Part shown: positions 16,645 through 25,681 of the stretch, piece after piece
Numbering within the stretch: position 1 is the stretch's first letter
Layout: each line of letters begins with the position of its first letter
NCBI GenBank assembly: GCA_020633205.1
Contig: JACKEB010000012.1
Location: 62,001-126,000, forward strand
From: Polyangiaceae bacterium
GTDB taxonomy: Bacteria > Myxococcota_A > Polyangia > Polyangiales > Polyangiaceae
Direction of reading: 5' to 3'
Length of the DNA: 64,000 bases
Notes under the pieces: model-generated
The model's database searches: none
Told to the model about the DNA's origin: nothing
The model's input: the letters and a program-made list of their open reading frames with translations, nothing else
Translations under genes and position numbers: made by a program

Positions 16645-18807
16645 TCACTTCACGTCGAAGCGATCCAGATCCATCACCTTGGCCCAAGCGGCGACGAAGT
16701 CGTTCACGAACTTCTTTTCCGCGTCGGAGCTTCCGTAGACCTCGGCCAGTCCGCGGAGCACGGAGTTCGAGCCGAACACCAGGTCGGCGCGAGTTCCGGT
16801 CCACTTCACCGCGCCCGTCTTGCGATCGCGCCCTTCGAAGTGGTCCCCTGCGGGCTTCCACTCCGTACCCATGTCGAGCAGGTTGACGAAGAAGTCGTTG
16901 CTCAGGGTGTCAGTCTTCGTGGTGAACACGCCGTGCTTGGTGCCGCCGTGATTCGTTCCGAGGACCCGCATGCCGCCGATCAGCACCGTCATCTCCGGCG
17001 CGGTGAGGGTGAGCAGCTGAGCGCGATCGACCAAGAGCTCCTCGGTGCTGACCGCAAACTTCTGCTTCTGATAGTTGCGGAAGCCATCCGCGACAGGCTC
17101 GAGGTAGGCGTAGTTCTCAACGTCGGTCTGCTCCTGAGTGGCGTCGGTTCGTCCCGGCGTGAAAGGAACCTGCACGTCATAGCCCGCGTTTTTCGCCGCC
17201 TTCTCTACCGCCGCCGAACCGCCCAACACGATCAGATCTGCCAGCGATACCTGCTTTCCTCCGCTCGCCGAGGCGTTGAACTCGCTCTGGAGCTTCTCCA
17301 GCACTGGCAGCACCTTCTTGAGTTGGTCAGGCTGATTGACTTCCCAGTCCTTGGCCGGGGCGAGCCGGATGCGCGCGCCGTTGGCACCACCCCGCTTGTC
17401 AGAGCCGCGGAATGTACTGGCCGACGCCCACGCCGTCGTGACGAGCTGCGACAAGGAGAGGCCAGATCCGAGGAGCTTTGCCTTCAGGGCAGCGACGTCC
17501 TGGTCATCGATCAGCGGGTGATCGACCTCAGGCAGCGGGTCCTGCCAGAGCAAGTCTTCCGCGGGGATCTCCGGGCCGAGGTAGCGCGACTTCGGTCCCA
17601 TGTCGCGGTGGGTGAGCTTGAACCACGCGCGAGCGAAGGCGTCCGCGAACTGATCGGGGTGTTCCAAGAAGCGGCGCGAGATCTTCTCGTAGTCGGGGTG
17701 CATGCGCAGCGTGAGATCCGTCGTCAGCATGGTGGGCTTGATCTTTCGATCTTCGAAGGCGTGGGGGATGGTCTCACCCGCGTCCTTCGCGACCCACTGG
17801 TGCGCACCAGCCGGACTCTTCGTGAGCTCCCACTCGTAGTTGAAGAGGTTCTCGAAGAAGTTGTTGCTCCACTTGGTGGGTGTCTCGGTCCACGTAACCT
17901 CGAGGCCGCTGGTGATCGCGTCTTTACCCACGCCAGTCCCGTGACTGTTGTGCCAACCGAGCCCTTGCAGCTCCATCGGCGCGGCTTCCGGTTCGGGGCC
18001 GACGTTGCTCGCCGGGGCGGCACCGTGGGTCTTGCCGAAGCTGTGTCCGCCCGCGATCAGCGCGACAGTTTCCTCATCGTTCATCGCCATCCGCGCGAAC
18101 GTCTCGCGAGTGTCTTCGATCGCCTTGACCGGATCCGGGTTGCCGCCGGGGCCTTCCGGGTTGACGTAGATCAGGCCCATCTGGACCGCCGCGAGGGGGT
18201 TATCCAGATCATCTTTTTCCGCGCGGCGTTTGTCACCGCCGAGCCAGGTGTCTTCCTTGCCCCAGTACACGTCTTGGTCTGGCTCGTAGACGTCTTCGCG
18301 CCCGCCGCCGAAGCCGAAGGTTTTGAAACCCATGCTCTCGAGCGCGACGTTGCCCGTCAATACGATCAAGTCTGCCCACGAGATCTTACGACCGTACTTC
18401 TGCTTGATCGGCCAGAGCAGGCGACGCGCCTTATCGAGACTCACGTTGTCCGGCCAGCTGTTGAGTGGCGCGAAGCGTTGCTGACCACTGCCCGCGCCTC
18501 CGCGTCCGTCGCCCACGCGATAGGTGCCCGCGGCGTGCCACGTCATGCGGATGAAGAACGGACCGTAGTGCCCGAAGTCGGCGGGCCACCAGTCCTGGGA
18601 TAGCGTCATCAGCGCTTCGAGATCTTTCTTCAGCGCTGCAAAGTCGAGGCTCTTGAACTCCTCGGCGTAGTTGAAGTCGTCACCCATCGGGTTCGACTTC
18701 TCCGAGTGCTGGTGAAGCAGCTCGAGCTTGAGTGAGTTAGGCCACCAGTCACGGTTCTGGGTGCCGCCGCCCGCCACGTGGAACGGGCATTTGCCTTCAG
18801 TCGTCAT
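16645..18807 (-). CDS. katG: Catalase-peroxidase KatG
   Basis: 720 residues, the normal two-domain length. The distal haem site is Arg87-Trp90-His91 (FIRMTWHAAGTYR) and the proximal ligand is His255 (IAGGHSFGKTHG). The covalent Met-Tyr-Trp adduct residues are present with the spacing of the family: Trp90, Tyr214 (GLIYVNPEGPGG) and Met240 (FARMAMNDEET). It removes hydrogen peroxide in the cytoplasm. An operator-like inverted repeat lies about 140 bp upstream. No furA- or oxyR-like gene is adjacent. Confidence 0.97.
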   Translation of the reverse strand: MTTEGKCPFHVAGGGTQNRDWWPNSLKLELLHQHSEKSNPMGDDFNYAEEFKSLDFAALKKDLEALMTLSQDWWPADFGHYGPFFIRMTWHAAGTYRVGDGRGGAGSGQQRFAPLNSWPDNVSLDKARRLLWPIKQKYGRKISWADLIVLTGNVALESMGFKTFGFGGGREDVYEPDQDVYWGKEDTWLGGDKRRAEKDDLDNPLAAVQMGLIYVNPEGPGGNPDPVKAIEDTRETFARMAMNDEETVALIAGGHSFGKTHGAAPASNVGPEPEAAPMELQGLGWHNSHGTGVGKDAITSGLEVTWTETPTKWSNNFFENLFNYEWELTKSPAGAHQWVAKDAGETIPHAFEDRKIKPTMLTTDLTLRMHPDYEKISRRFLEHPDQFADAFARAWFKLTHRDMGPKSRYLGPEIPAEDLLWQDPLPEVDHPLIDDQDVAALKAKLLGSGLSLSQLVTTAWASASTFRGSDKRGGANGARIRLAPAKDWEVNQPDQLKKVLPVLEKLQSEFNASASGGKQVSLADLIVLGGSAAVEKAAKNAGYDVQVPFTPGRTDATQEQTDVENYAYLEPVADGFRNYQKQKFAVSTEELLVDRAQLLTLTAPEMTVLIGGMRVLGTNHGGTKHGVFTTKTDTLSNDFFVNLLDMGTEWKPAGDHFEGRDRKTGAVKWTGTRADLVFGSNSVLRGLAEVYGSSDAEKKFVNDFVAAWAKVMDLDRFDVK

Positions 18808-19017
18808 CGAATCTCTCCTGTGTCTTCGCTCTTGGGTGGTCCCTGTACCCTAGCGAAAGGTGTACCAACCCTGCGTGAGGTTTTCGTTGCAGTTTTCGAT
18901 AGCTAGAGCACTGCACGCCGATATCTCGGTGTTCTGCAGCAACGTTATATCGTTGGAGAGACGATATTTCGTTGTCCAACTCACTTGGAAGAGCGGACCA
19001 CCTGCCACTGCTCCCAC
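18808..19017. promoter_or_regulatory. katG upstream region with inverted repeat ATATCGT-N7-ACGATAT
   Basis: This stretch is noticeably A+T-richer than its surroundings and has no supportable gene. A perfect inverted repeat ATATCGT (18947-18953) and ACGATAT (18961-18967) is separated by 7 bases. A nearby GATATC at 18920-18925 may be part of the same control region. By position it could regulate katG or the decayed gene that follows. I see no clear -35/-10 pair. Confidence 0.4.
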
Positions 19018-19123
19018 GCGAGTTCGGGCTCGATGTCGGCGTAGCCCCTCGATCGTTCAAGCCTACGGAGTGACGCCGGCGCTTTACCGCGAGCGCTTCG
19101 CCAGCCATCAGGCGGTGAGCTAG
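19018..19123 (+). pseudogene. Remnant of an AraC-family regulator C-terminus
   Basis: The last 19 codons before a TAG at 19121-19123 read YGVTPALYRERFASHQAVS, which matches the end of the second HTH in AraC proteins (YGVTP..YR..F). Just upstream the reading jumps frame: another frame gives EFGLDVGVAPRSFK, which resembles the segment before it. No intact reading frame joins the two, and no start or ligand-binding domain is present in the 200 bases upstream. I read it as the tail of a decayed regulator. The match is short. Confidence 0.35.
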
Positions 19124-19188
19124 CGTTCGAATAGCTGCTTGGAGCTTTCCGAGCGCGACACCGCGTGAGATCCTCGGGGAAACGTTGG

Positions 19189-20691
19189 TTAGTCTGCGGA
19201 GTAGGGTATGCCGCCGCTGGGGTTCGCTGCTTGATGCTTCGCGATCAGCGCGCGAACGTCTGCCACGTGTTCCTCCGGCGTGCGTTCGCTCCACTTGGTG
19301 AAGGAGCTGAAGGTGTCGCCGTAGGAGCGCGTCGATGGAGCCTCCGAGCGCTGGAACGGGCCTGAAACGCCTGCCATCCAGCCATCGCTAGCCATCGAGT
19401 GTGGCGCCTTCATGCGGAAGCGGAAGAGGTACCACTCCATCACCCCTTCAGGGGTCTTGGTGTCTTCCGAGATCACCTGCATGAGCTCGATCTCGTCTGG
19501 CGGTCGCCCAAGCTCCGTTGGGTAAACGAGCCAGTGCACCATGTCCCATTCCGCAAACGCTTGCTGCGTCTTGTACTTCTCGGGGAACAGGCTCTCGCGC
19601 TCCAGCGCCCCGAGGCCATCGAACAACGTCCCCCGCATTTCCGGATTGGCGGCGATGCGCTCCAGGGCCGCTGGGTCCACCGCTACTCCATGGCGCACCA
19701 GCGACAGTGCGGCGAAGCACACCAGACGCGGGGCTTTCAACTTCAGCGCGTCCTCGAGGGGTTGCTCGACCTCTGCCGTGGGCACATAGCCCATCAAGTC
19801 GAGCAAGATCTCCGCCTCGTCTTGGGCCTCGAGGTAGGGCTCCTCATACAGCCAGTTCGGACCACCCTTCCGCTGAGCTTTGGTGATCGCCTCGTGGAGG
19901 GGAGCGTACATGACCATCAGCGGGAGCGCCTGCTCGCGGAGCGCAGCACCCTCAAGCTCGCCGTGCGCTGCGTAGGCGAGAGCCAGGCTCAACACGCCGT
20001 AGCGTGGCTTGCCTTTCGCGCTCTTGAACAGCCGCGGAAAGTACACGTCGGAGAAGCGCGGCTTCTGCCGGAGCAGATCGACGTCGAGCGCTGGAGCGGT
20101 GCCGGCCACGACGCCCTGCTCCAGCAACTCGACGAGCGTGGTCGCAGCGGAGCGATCGTCGATGGTAGACAGCAGCCTGAGGGCTTGAGTTTGCGCGAAA
20201 GTTGTAAGCTTCGGGTAGACCTTGCGTACTGCTGAGACGTACGCCACGTGAGGCGCAACGCCCGCTACTTCGAGTAGCGCGGTTGGCGTGTCGCGATACG
20301 CTTCGCCGTTGCTCGGGTACTGATTCCCTGCGGCAGCGATCAGTGCCAGTCCGTCCGCCCCAGAAAACGGCTGGTTACGCAGGGCCAACAGCTCGCTCAT
20401 CGCCTGATCGCGCGTCGGCTTGTCCGTCGCGGCGAGGCGCTTGATGATGCCCCCGAGCTCCGGGTTCTGGCGCACGGGTCGTACCGGGCCGGCGTTGAGC
20501 GGGCGCACAGGACCCTCGTTCAAATTTGGGCTGGCTGGCGCGCTGTCGGCCTGGTTCTCGGACGCGTTGTCCTCATGGGCCAGGCCCTTGATGTGGTTCA
20601 CCGCCAACACCAGGCTCAGCGCAAGCAGGAGCCCCAGGCCGGCAAACGGCAGCGCGATGCGCGCGGCTTGGTTCTCTGACACGGGCCGCAA
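19189..20691 (-). CDS. Membrane-anchored HEAT-like repeat protein, function unknown
   Basis: 500 residues. One transmembrane segment near the N-terminus (IALPFAGLGLLLALSLVLAV, about 12-31), then a Pro/Asn-rich linker to about residue 80. The body is helical with paired-helix repeats, for example RDQAMSELLALRNQPF, TTFAQTQALRLLSTIDDRSAATTLVELLEQG and APRLVCFAALSLVRHGVAVD, in the manner of HEAT-type scaffolds. The body is probably periplasmic or cytoplasmic and protein-binding. A TTG or a GTG three codons later (20682) must be the start. It is divergent from the kinase-like gene at 20862. Confidence 0.7.
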   Translation of the reverse strand: MRPVSENQAARIALPFAGLGLLLALSLVLAVNHIKGLAHEDNASENQADSAPASPNLNEGPVRPLNAGPVRPVRQNPELGGIIKRLAATDKPTRDQAMSELLALRNQPFSGADGLALIAAAGNQYPSNGEAYRDTPTALLEVAGVAPHVAYVSAVRKVYPKLTTFAQTQALRLLSTIDDRSAATTLVELLEQGVVAGTAPALDVDLLRQKPRFSDVYFPRLFKSAKGKPRYGVLSLALAYAAHGELEGAALREQALPLMVMYAPLHEAITKAQRKGGPNWLYEEPYLEAQDEAEILLDLMGYVPTAEVEQPLEDALKLKAPRLVCFAALSLVRHGVAVDPAALERIAANPEMRGTLFDGLGALERESLFPEKYKTQQAFAEWDMVHWLVYPTELGRPPDEIELMQVISEDTKTPEGVMEWYLFRFRMKAPHSMASDGWMAGVSGPFQRSEAPSTRSYGDTFSSFTKWSERTPEEHVADVRALIAKHQAANPSGGIPYSAD

Positions 20692-20861
20692 TCATCTCGG
20701 AGTGGCGCCCTGGTGTCGACACTGGAATGAGTCTGGTCCCACGGTCAGATGCTCGGGGGCTGCTTCCTCACGGTCTCCGCCGGGTGCTCTCGAAGCGCCC
20801 GTTTCGTCGGTTAGCCGAAGACCGTCGCGTGCTGGGTTGGGGGAGAGGTACACTTCCCTCG

Positions 20862-21365
20862 ATGCTGCACCTGCTGCTTGGCCCCGTCGGAGCGGGCAAG
20901 TCAACCTACGGCCGGAAGCTGGCCAACGAGCAACGCGCGATGCGCTTGACCCTCGACGACTGGATGGCGCGGCTGTTCGGCGATGACCCACGGCCCGAGA
21001 ATGATCGCATCGCCTGGTACGTCGAGCGCACCCAGCGTTGCCTCGGCATGATCTGGGAGCAAACCGAGGAGCTCTCTCTGCTCGGCGTCGACGTCGTGCT
21101 CGAGCTCGGCCTGGTGCGCCGTCAAGAGCGCGAGGCATACTACCAGCGTGTCGAGAGCGCCGGCCTCGAGCTCAAGCCGTACCTGATCGATGCTCCCCGT
21201 GCGGTACGCCGCGAGCGCGTGCTCCAGCGCAACGCAGACCGCGGGGAAACGTTTCACGTGGAGGTGCCCCCCGCGTTCTTCGAGCTGGCGAGCGATTTGT
21301 GGGAGCCTCCGGACGAAGCCGAGCTAGCCGAGCGCGGCTTCGTGGTGGTTTCGCGAGGGGACTGA
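20862..21365 (+). CDS. P-loop kinase-like ATPase (AAA_33 type)
   Basis: 167 residues from the ATG at 20862 with GGGAGAGG upstream. Walker A GPVGAGKST sits at residues 7-15, followed by RLTLDDWMARLFGDD, where the Asp-Asp resembles the substrate-site acid of zeta-toxin and chloramphenicol-phosphotransferase-like kinases. Then VDVVLELGLVRRQEREAYYQRV, and a lid with several arginines (APRAVRRERVLQRNADRG). It probably phosphorylates a small molecule. It is followed by two further plus-strand genes with gaps of 2 and 45 nt, so the three may form one transcript. Confidence 0.8.
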   Translation: MLHLLLGPVGAGKSTYGRKLANEQRAMRLTLDDWMARLFGDDPRPENDRIAWYVERTQRCLGMIWEQTEELSLLGVDVVLELGLVRRQEREAYYQRVESAGLELKPYLIDAPRAVRRERVLQRNADRGETFHVEVPPAFFELASDLWEPPDEAELAERGFVVVSRGD

Positions 21366-21367
21366 CC

Positions 21368-21706
21368 ATGCAACCGACCGATGACAGTCACTTGCTGCTC
21401 GACAACGACGCCGTGCTGCCGAACGCCCCGGACGCTGCGGAGGCAGCCCTGTCCTCATCCCTCTATGAAGAAGAGCTGCACGCCATCGACCAGCGTCTGC
21501 TCGCGGAGACTCGCAAGAGTTGGCTCAAGTGCGCTCGGATCGTTGCGAATGCGCTCGAAACCGGCAACTACGATATTTGGCAGCCCGGAGTCGCCGAGCT
21601 TCACACGCGTCGGCTCGTTCAACTGATCGACGCGGGCAAGCTCGAGCTTCAAGGCGACCCGCTCCGCCCCCGCTTCAGTGAAGTGCGCGTGGTGGAGCAA
21701 CGCTAG
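21368..21706 (+). CDS. Small DUF3658-like protein
   Basis: 112 residues from the ATG at 21368, 2 nt after the kinase-like stop codon. The C-terminal part (WLKCARIVANALE, then AELHTRRLVQLIDAGKLELQGD, SEVRV) resembles the short helix-turn-helix-like DUF3658 module, in which a protein decides between two outcomes on a winged fold. The N-terminal 35 residues are acidic and probably disordered. The assignment is tentative. Its place between the kinase-like and helicase genes suggests a shared function. Confidence 0.6.
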   Translation: MQPTDDSHLLLDNDAVLPNAPDAAEAALSSSLYEEELHAIDQRLLAETRKSWLKCARIVANALETGNYDIWQPGVAELHTRRLVQLIDAGKLELQGDPLRPRFSEVRVVEQR

Positions 21707-21751
21707 GTCGTCGCCGTTTCGAACCTCGCGGATCCGAGCTAGCCTGCTGTT

Positions 21752-24700
21752 GTGGCGGGATCCGATCGGGGGCTCTACGAGGCGTTACTAACTGAGGAGC
21801 TCGAAGCCCGACTGCACGAGCTGGGCGAGCGACTAGTCGCGCAGCGACGCGAGCTAAGAACTGCCGAGGCTGCCGATCGCATTGCTTTGCACCTGAGCCG
21901 CGTGATCCAGCGGGCGGTCGAGACGATCGACGACTCGAAACGAGTCAGTGAAGGGATACGTCTGGCGCAAGAGCTCATCGCTCAGCTCGCAGCGACGCTG
22001 GACAGCCCTGAATTCTCCGCCGATGCACCGCGTTCCCCCGCCGGCGTGCTGCGCTCTGTATCTCACAAATTACCAGATGGAAAGGTTGAGTCGCTCGAAG
22101 AGCCTCTGATCCCGCTCCTCGATACGGCGCTGTTGACGAACGCGCCCGGAGAACCAGGCGTCGGCCGTCAGCTTCGGACGGAGATAGCTTCGGCCGATCG
22201 AATCGATCTCGTGATGGCATTCGTTAGACTCAGCGGCATTCGCCCACTGAGCGAGACGCTTCGCGCGTTCTGCGAATCGGGGCGCGTACTTCGAGTTCTC
22301 ACCACCACTTATACCGGCTCGACCGAAGGTTTTGCGCTGGAGTTGCTCCGCAAACTCGGAGCGCAGATCCGCGTGTCCTACGACACAGGCATGACGCGCT
22401 TGCACGCGAAAGCCTGGTTGTTTCAGCGCAAGTCCGGCTTCTCGACTGCGTATGTGGGATCGTCAAACCTGACCCATTCCGCTCAAGTGACGGGGCTCGA
22501 GTGGAACGTGCGAGTCTCGGGAGCCCGCAACCCGGCAGTGATTGAGAAGATCGCTGCGGTCTTCGAGACGTACTGGAACTCCGGCGATTTCGCGCCCTAC
22601 GATCGCGACGAGTTCCGCGCACGCACGGAAGTCGATCCCAGCAACGCTCCAGCGCTCGTGCTGAGCCCGGTGGAAATCCGCCTTGAGCCCTTTCAGGAGC
22701 GACTCCTCGAGCAGATCGAGATGTCGCGGCGTGCTGGTCACCATCGAAACCTGCTAACCGCCGCGACGGGCACCGGGAAGACGGTGATGGCGGCGGTCGA
22801 CTATTCACGACTCCGGCAGCGGCTGCCTCGATCGCGGCTACTGTTCGTTGCGCACCGCGAGGAAATACTTGCCCAAAGCATGGCGACCTTTCGTCACGCC
22901 TTGCGTGAGCCCGCGTTCGGTGAGCGCTGGGTCGGGGGAAAGCGTCCTCAGCGCTTCGAGCACGTCTTCGCGTCGATCCAGAGCCTACACGCAACTGGGC
23001 TGGAGCTTGTCGACGCGGACCAGTTCGACGTCGTCATCGTCGATGAATTCCATCACGCCGCAGCGCCCTCCTACCAGGCGTTGCTCCATCACCTCAAGCC
23101 GCGCGAGCTGCTCGGACTCACAGCCACTCCCGAGCGAGCCGATGGGTTGCCAGTACTCGAGTGGTTCGACAATCGCATCGCGGCTGAGCTGCGGCTTTGG
23201 GATGCGATTGACCAGCACCGATTGGTGCCGTTCGCTTACTACGGAGTTCACGATGGCCTTGACCTGCGTCGCATTCCCTGGCGGCGGGGCGGCGGCTATG
23301 ACGTCGAGGGGCTGTCGAATCTTCTTACAGCGGATGACGCCTGGGCTCGCATGGTGCTCAGCCAGCTGATTGACAAAATCGCCGATCCTTCGCGGATGCG
23401 TGCCCTCGGCTTCTGCGTCGGAGTCCAGCATGCGCACTTCATGGCCCGCGTGTTCCGGAACGCGGGAGTTGCCGCGGTTGCCGTTTCAGGTGACACACCC
23501 GAGGAAGAACGGAAGGATGCCCTGCGGAAACTGGCCAGCGGCGAACTGAACGTGGTTTTCTCCGTAGATCTGTTCAATGAGGGTGTCGATGTTCCAGAAG
23601 TGGACACCCTCCTACTACTGCGGCCGACCGATAGCGCGACGCTGTTCCTCCAGCAACTCGGTCGCGGCCTCCGTCGTCACTCGAGCAAGGCCATTTGCAC
23701 GGTGCTCGACTTCGTGGGGCATCATCGGAGGGAGTTCCGTTTTGACCGGCGTTTGCGAGCGCTCATTGGCGGAACACGAAAGCACATCGAACGTCAGCTT
23801 CAAGAAGGCTTTCCGTTTTTGCCTGCTGGTTGCCACCTGGAACTCGACCCCGTGGCGAGCGAGATCGTTCTCCGCAACATCAGGGAAGCGGTGCCTGCAC
23901 GGTGGGAGGCGAAGGCAGCCGAATTGAGAGCTTTCGTCTCCGCGGGGCATGACCTGAACCTCGCTGAGTTCCTGCGGGAGAGCGGCCTCGAGTTGGAAGA
24001 CGTCTACACAGCAGGCCGTTGTTGGTCCGACTTGATCGAAGCGGCCCAACTCCCCACGCTGAAAGCTGGCCCCCAGGAAAGGGTTCTGCGCCGCGCCTGC
24101 GGTCGACTGCTCCATATCGACGACGCGACTCGGATTGAGGCGTTCAGCCGTCTCGTCAGCGTAACGGCTGTGCCCAAGCGTGGGATTCTTGAAGCACGGG
24201 AAGAGCGACTGCTCCGCATGTTGGTCGCGAGCGTCACTGGCTCCGTGGTCGACAAACACGCGGGCCTTTACGATGGCAGCCGCTTGCTGCTTTCTCACCC
24301 GCAAATCCTTGAGGAAATAAAGCAACTGCTCGCGGTGTTGGCGGAGCGGATGGGGCATCTTGGTCGCCCGCTACCGGAACTGCCAGAGGTTCCCCTTGAG
24401 CTCCATGCCCGCTACACGCGGGTGGAGATCCTCGCAGCATTCGGGGTGGGTGAGGGCGCTCGCGTCCTTCCTTGGCAGACCGGTGTTTTCTGGGTGGATA
24501 GCGTTCCGGCAGACCTCTTCGCGTTCACGCTCGACAAGACGAAAGGGCAGTTTTCGCCGACGACGCGCTATCGAGACTACGCAATCAGCCCTAATCTGAT
24601 TCACTGGGAGAGTCAGTCAGTCACTCGGGCAGACAGCGAAACCGGCCTTCGCTACCAGCGCCACGCGGAGCAGGGCTCGTATGTCATGTTGTTTGCTCGC

Positions 24701-24847
24701 CACCGCGTGGACGATCGGTCGTTCTACTTTCTTGGGCCTGCACGGTATGTGAGCCACGAGTCAGAGCGACCGATGTCCATCACTTGGCGGCTTAAACATG
24801 CCTTACCGGGCGACTTGTTTGCGTCCTTCGCCGCGGCAGTGGCTTGA
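21752..24847 (+). CDS. PLD-like nuclease/SF2 helicase/DUF3427 fusion protein
   Basis: 1031 residues from a GTG at 21752. Order of parts: an N-terminal helical region (1-120); a PLD-type domain with HAK at 218-220 and GSSN at 236-239; an SF2 helicase with Walker A ATGTGKT (338-344), DEFH in place of DEAH (431-434), TAT (457-459) and motif VI QQLGRGLRR (634-642); and a DUF3427 C-terminus (about 750-1031). Such proteins are thought to cut and unwind nucleic acid, and the combination is found in defence-associated helicases. It is the third gene of a close plus-strand run. The weak start signal makes the first residue uncertain. Confidence 0.87.
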   Translation: MAGSDRGLYEALLTEELEARLHELGERLVAQRRELRTAEAADRIALHLSRVIQRAVETIDDSKRVSEGIRLAQELIAQLAATLDSPEFSADAPRSPAGVLRSVSHKLPDGKVESLEEPLIPLLDTALLTNAPGEPGVGRQLRTEIASADRIDLVMAFVRLSGIRPLSETLRAFCESGRVLRVLTTTYTGSTEGFALELLRKLGAQIRVSYDTGMTRLHAKAWLFQRKSGFSTAYVGSSNLTHSAQVTGLEWNVRVSGARNPAVIEKIAAVFETYWNSGDFAPYDRDEFRARTEVDPSNAPALVLSPVEIRLEPFQERLLEQIEMSRRAGHHRNLLTAATGTGKTVMAAVDYSRLRQRLPRSRLLFVAHREEILAQSMATFRHALREPAFGERWVGGKRPQRFEHVFASIQSLHATGLELVDADQFDVVIVDEFHHAAAPSYQALLHHLKPRELLGLTATPERADGLPVLEWFDNRIAAELRLWDAIDQHRLVPFAYYGVHDGLDLRRIPWRRGGGYDVEGLSNLLTADDAWARMVLSQLIDKIADPSRMRALGFCVGVQHAHFMARVFRNAGVAAVAVSGDTPEEERKDALRKLASGELNVVFSVDLFNEGVDVPEVDTLLLLRPTDSATLFLQQLGRGLRRHSSKAICTVLDFVGHHRREFRFDRRLRALIGGTRKHIERQLQEGFPFLPAGCHLELDPVASEIVLRNIREAVPARWEAKAAELRAFVSAGHDLNLAEFLRESGLELEDVYTAGRCWSDLIEAAQLPTLKAGPQERVLRRACGRLLHIDDATRIEAFSRLVSVTAVPKRGILEAREERLLRMLVASVTGSVVDKHAGLYDGSRLLLSHPQILEEIKQLLAVLAERMGHLGRPLPELPEVPLELHARYTRVEILAAFGVGEGARVLPWQTGVFWVDSVPADLFAFTLDKTKGQFSPTTRYRDYAISPNLIHWESQSVTRADSETGLRYQRHAEQGSYVMLFARHRVDDRSFYFLGPARYVSHESERPMSITWRLKHALPGDLFASFAAAVA

Positions 24848-24851
24848 GCCC

Positions 24852-25571
24852 TCACCCCTGCATGAGCCGGATGTCGATCTCTTCGACCTTCACCACGTCG
24901 GCGAACCCGACGGCGTAGTCGATGGCGGCCTGCTTCGACGGCAGCTCGAGGATGACGTAGCCGGCGATCAGCTCCTTGGACTCGGCGAAGGGGCCATCGA
25001 TTACGGAGTGCTGCTTGCCCTCGAAGCGGATGCGTGCGCCCTCTGCGGTGCCTGCCAGCGCACCTGTCGCCTGGAGCACTCCGGCGTCGGTCATTTCCGC
25101 GATCAACGCGCCCATCTTCGCCATCAGCTCCGGGCTTGGAGGTGCCGCGGGCCTGCTTTCATCCATGCGGTGCGTGGAGAGGAAGCGCAGCGGCGCGTTC
25201 TTGGGCTTCTCCATCATGCCGAGATCCCAAGGCTCCACCACGGGGCCGAGGAAGAGCTCCACGTCGCCGAGCACGGCGGCGAACTTGTCGCACCACCCAA
25301 TCGCCTCTTCCTCCGAGCGCACTCGGAACAAGCCGAAGCCTCCCGGTAGGTCGAGCTTGCCCTTGAAGGGACCGCGGGTGAGGGTGCGCTGCCCGTCCTT
25401 GTACGCGAGGTGCACGCGCTGAGACGTGGGCTTGAGGCCCTCTCCCGAGACGAAGACGCCGCTCTTCACGCCTTCTTCCAGGAGCTTGCCGACTCCCTCG
25501 ATCACCTCGGGGGGCGGCGGCTCGCCGCTTTCCATCTCTGCCGTCTGCTTGTGCATCACCATGAATCGCAT
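24852..25571 (-). CDS. Tandem YCII-domain protein
   Basis: 239 residues containing two YCII (DGPF) units. The first reads GPFKGKLDLPGGFGLFRVRSEEEAIGWCDK (about 66-95) and the second IDGPFAESKELIAGYVILELPSKQAAIDYA (about 188-217); both keep the GPF turn. The fold is a ferredoxin-like dimer with a conserved His/Asp pair. Proteins of this kind often accompany ECF sigma factors, but none is nearby here. It ends 5 nt from the convergent helicase gene. Confidence 0.88.
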   Translation of the reverse strand: MRFMVMHKQTAEMESGEPPPPEVIEGVGKLLEEGVKSGVFVSGEGLKPTSQRVHLAYKDGQRTLTRGPFKGKLDLPGGFGLFRVRSEEEAIGWCDKFAAVLGDVELFLGPVVEPWDLGMMEKPKNAPLRFLSTHRMDESRPAAPPSPELMAKMGALIAEMTDAGVLQATGALAGTAEGARIRFEGKQHSVIDGPFAESKELIAGYVILELPSKQAAIDYAVGFADVVKVEEIDIRLMQG

Positions 25572-25681
25572 GAACGTCTCCTAACAGGTGCGGGTTCTGA
25601 CACGGCAACGAACCACGCCACGTCCGATCGACAGCGGTTCGAACTTTTCTTCAAATGAGGCGCTCCGCCCCGCCAGCGGGA

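Noticed and set aside
16561..18603. 680-codon open frame opposite to katG
   Set aside because: It mirrors the codon pattern of katG in a high-GC gene; it has no family motif, and katG itself is complete and unambiguous.
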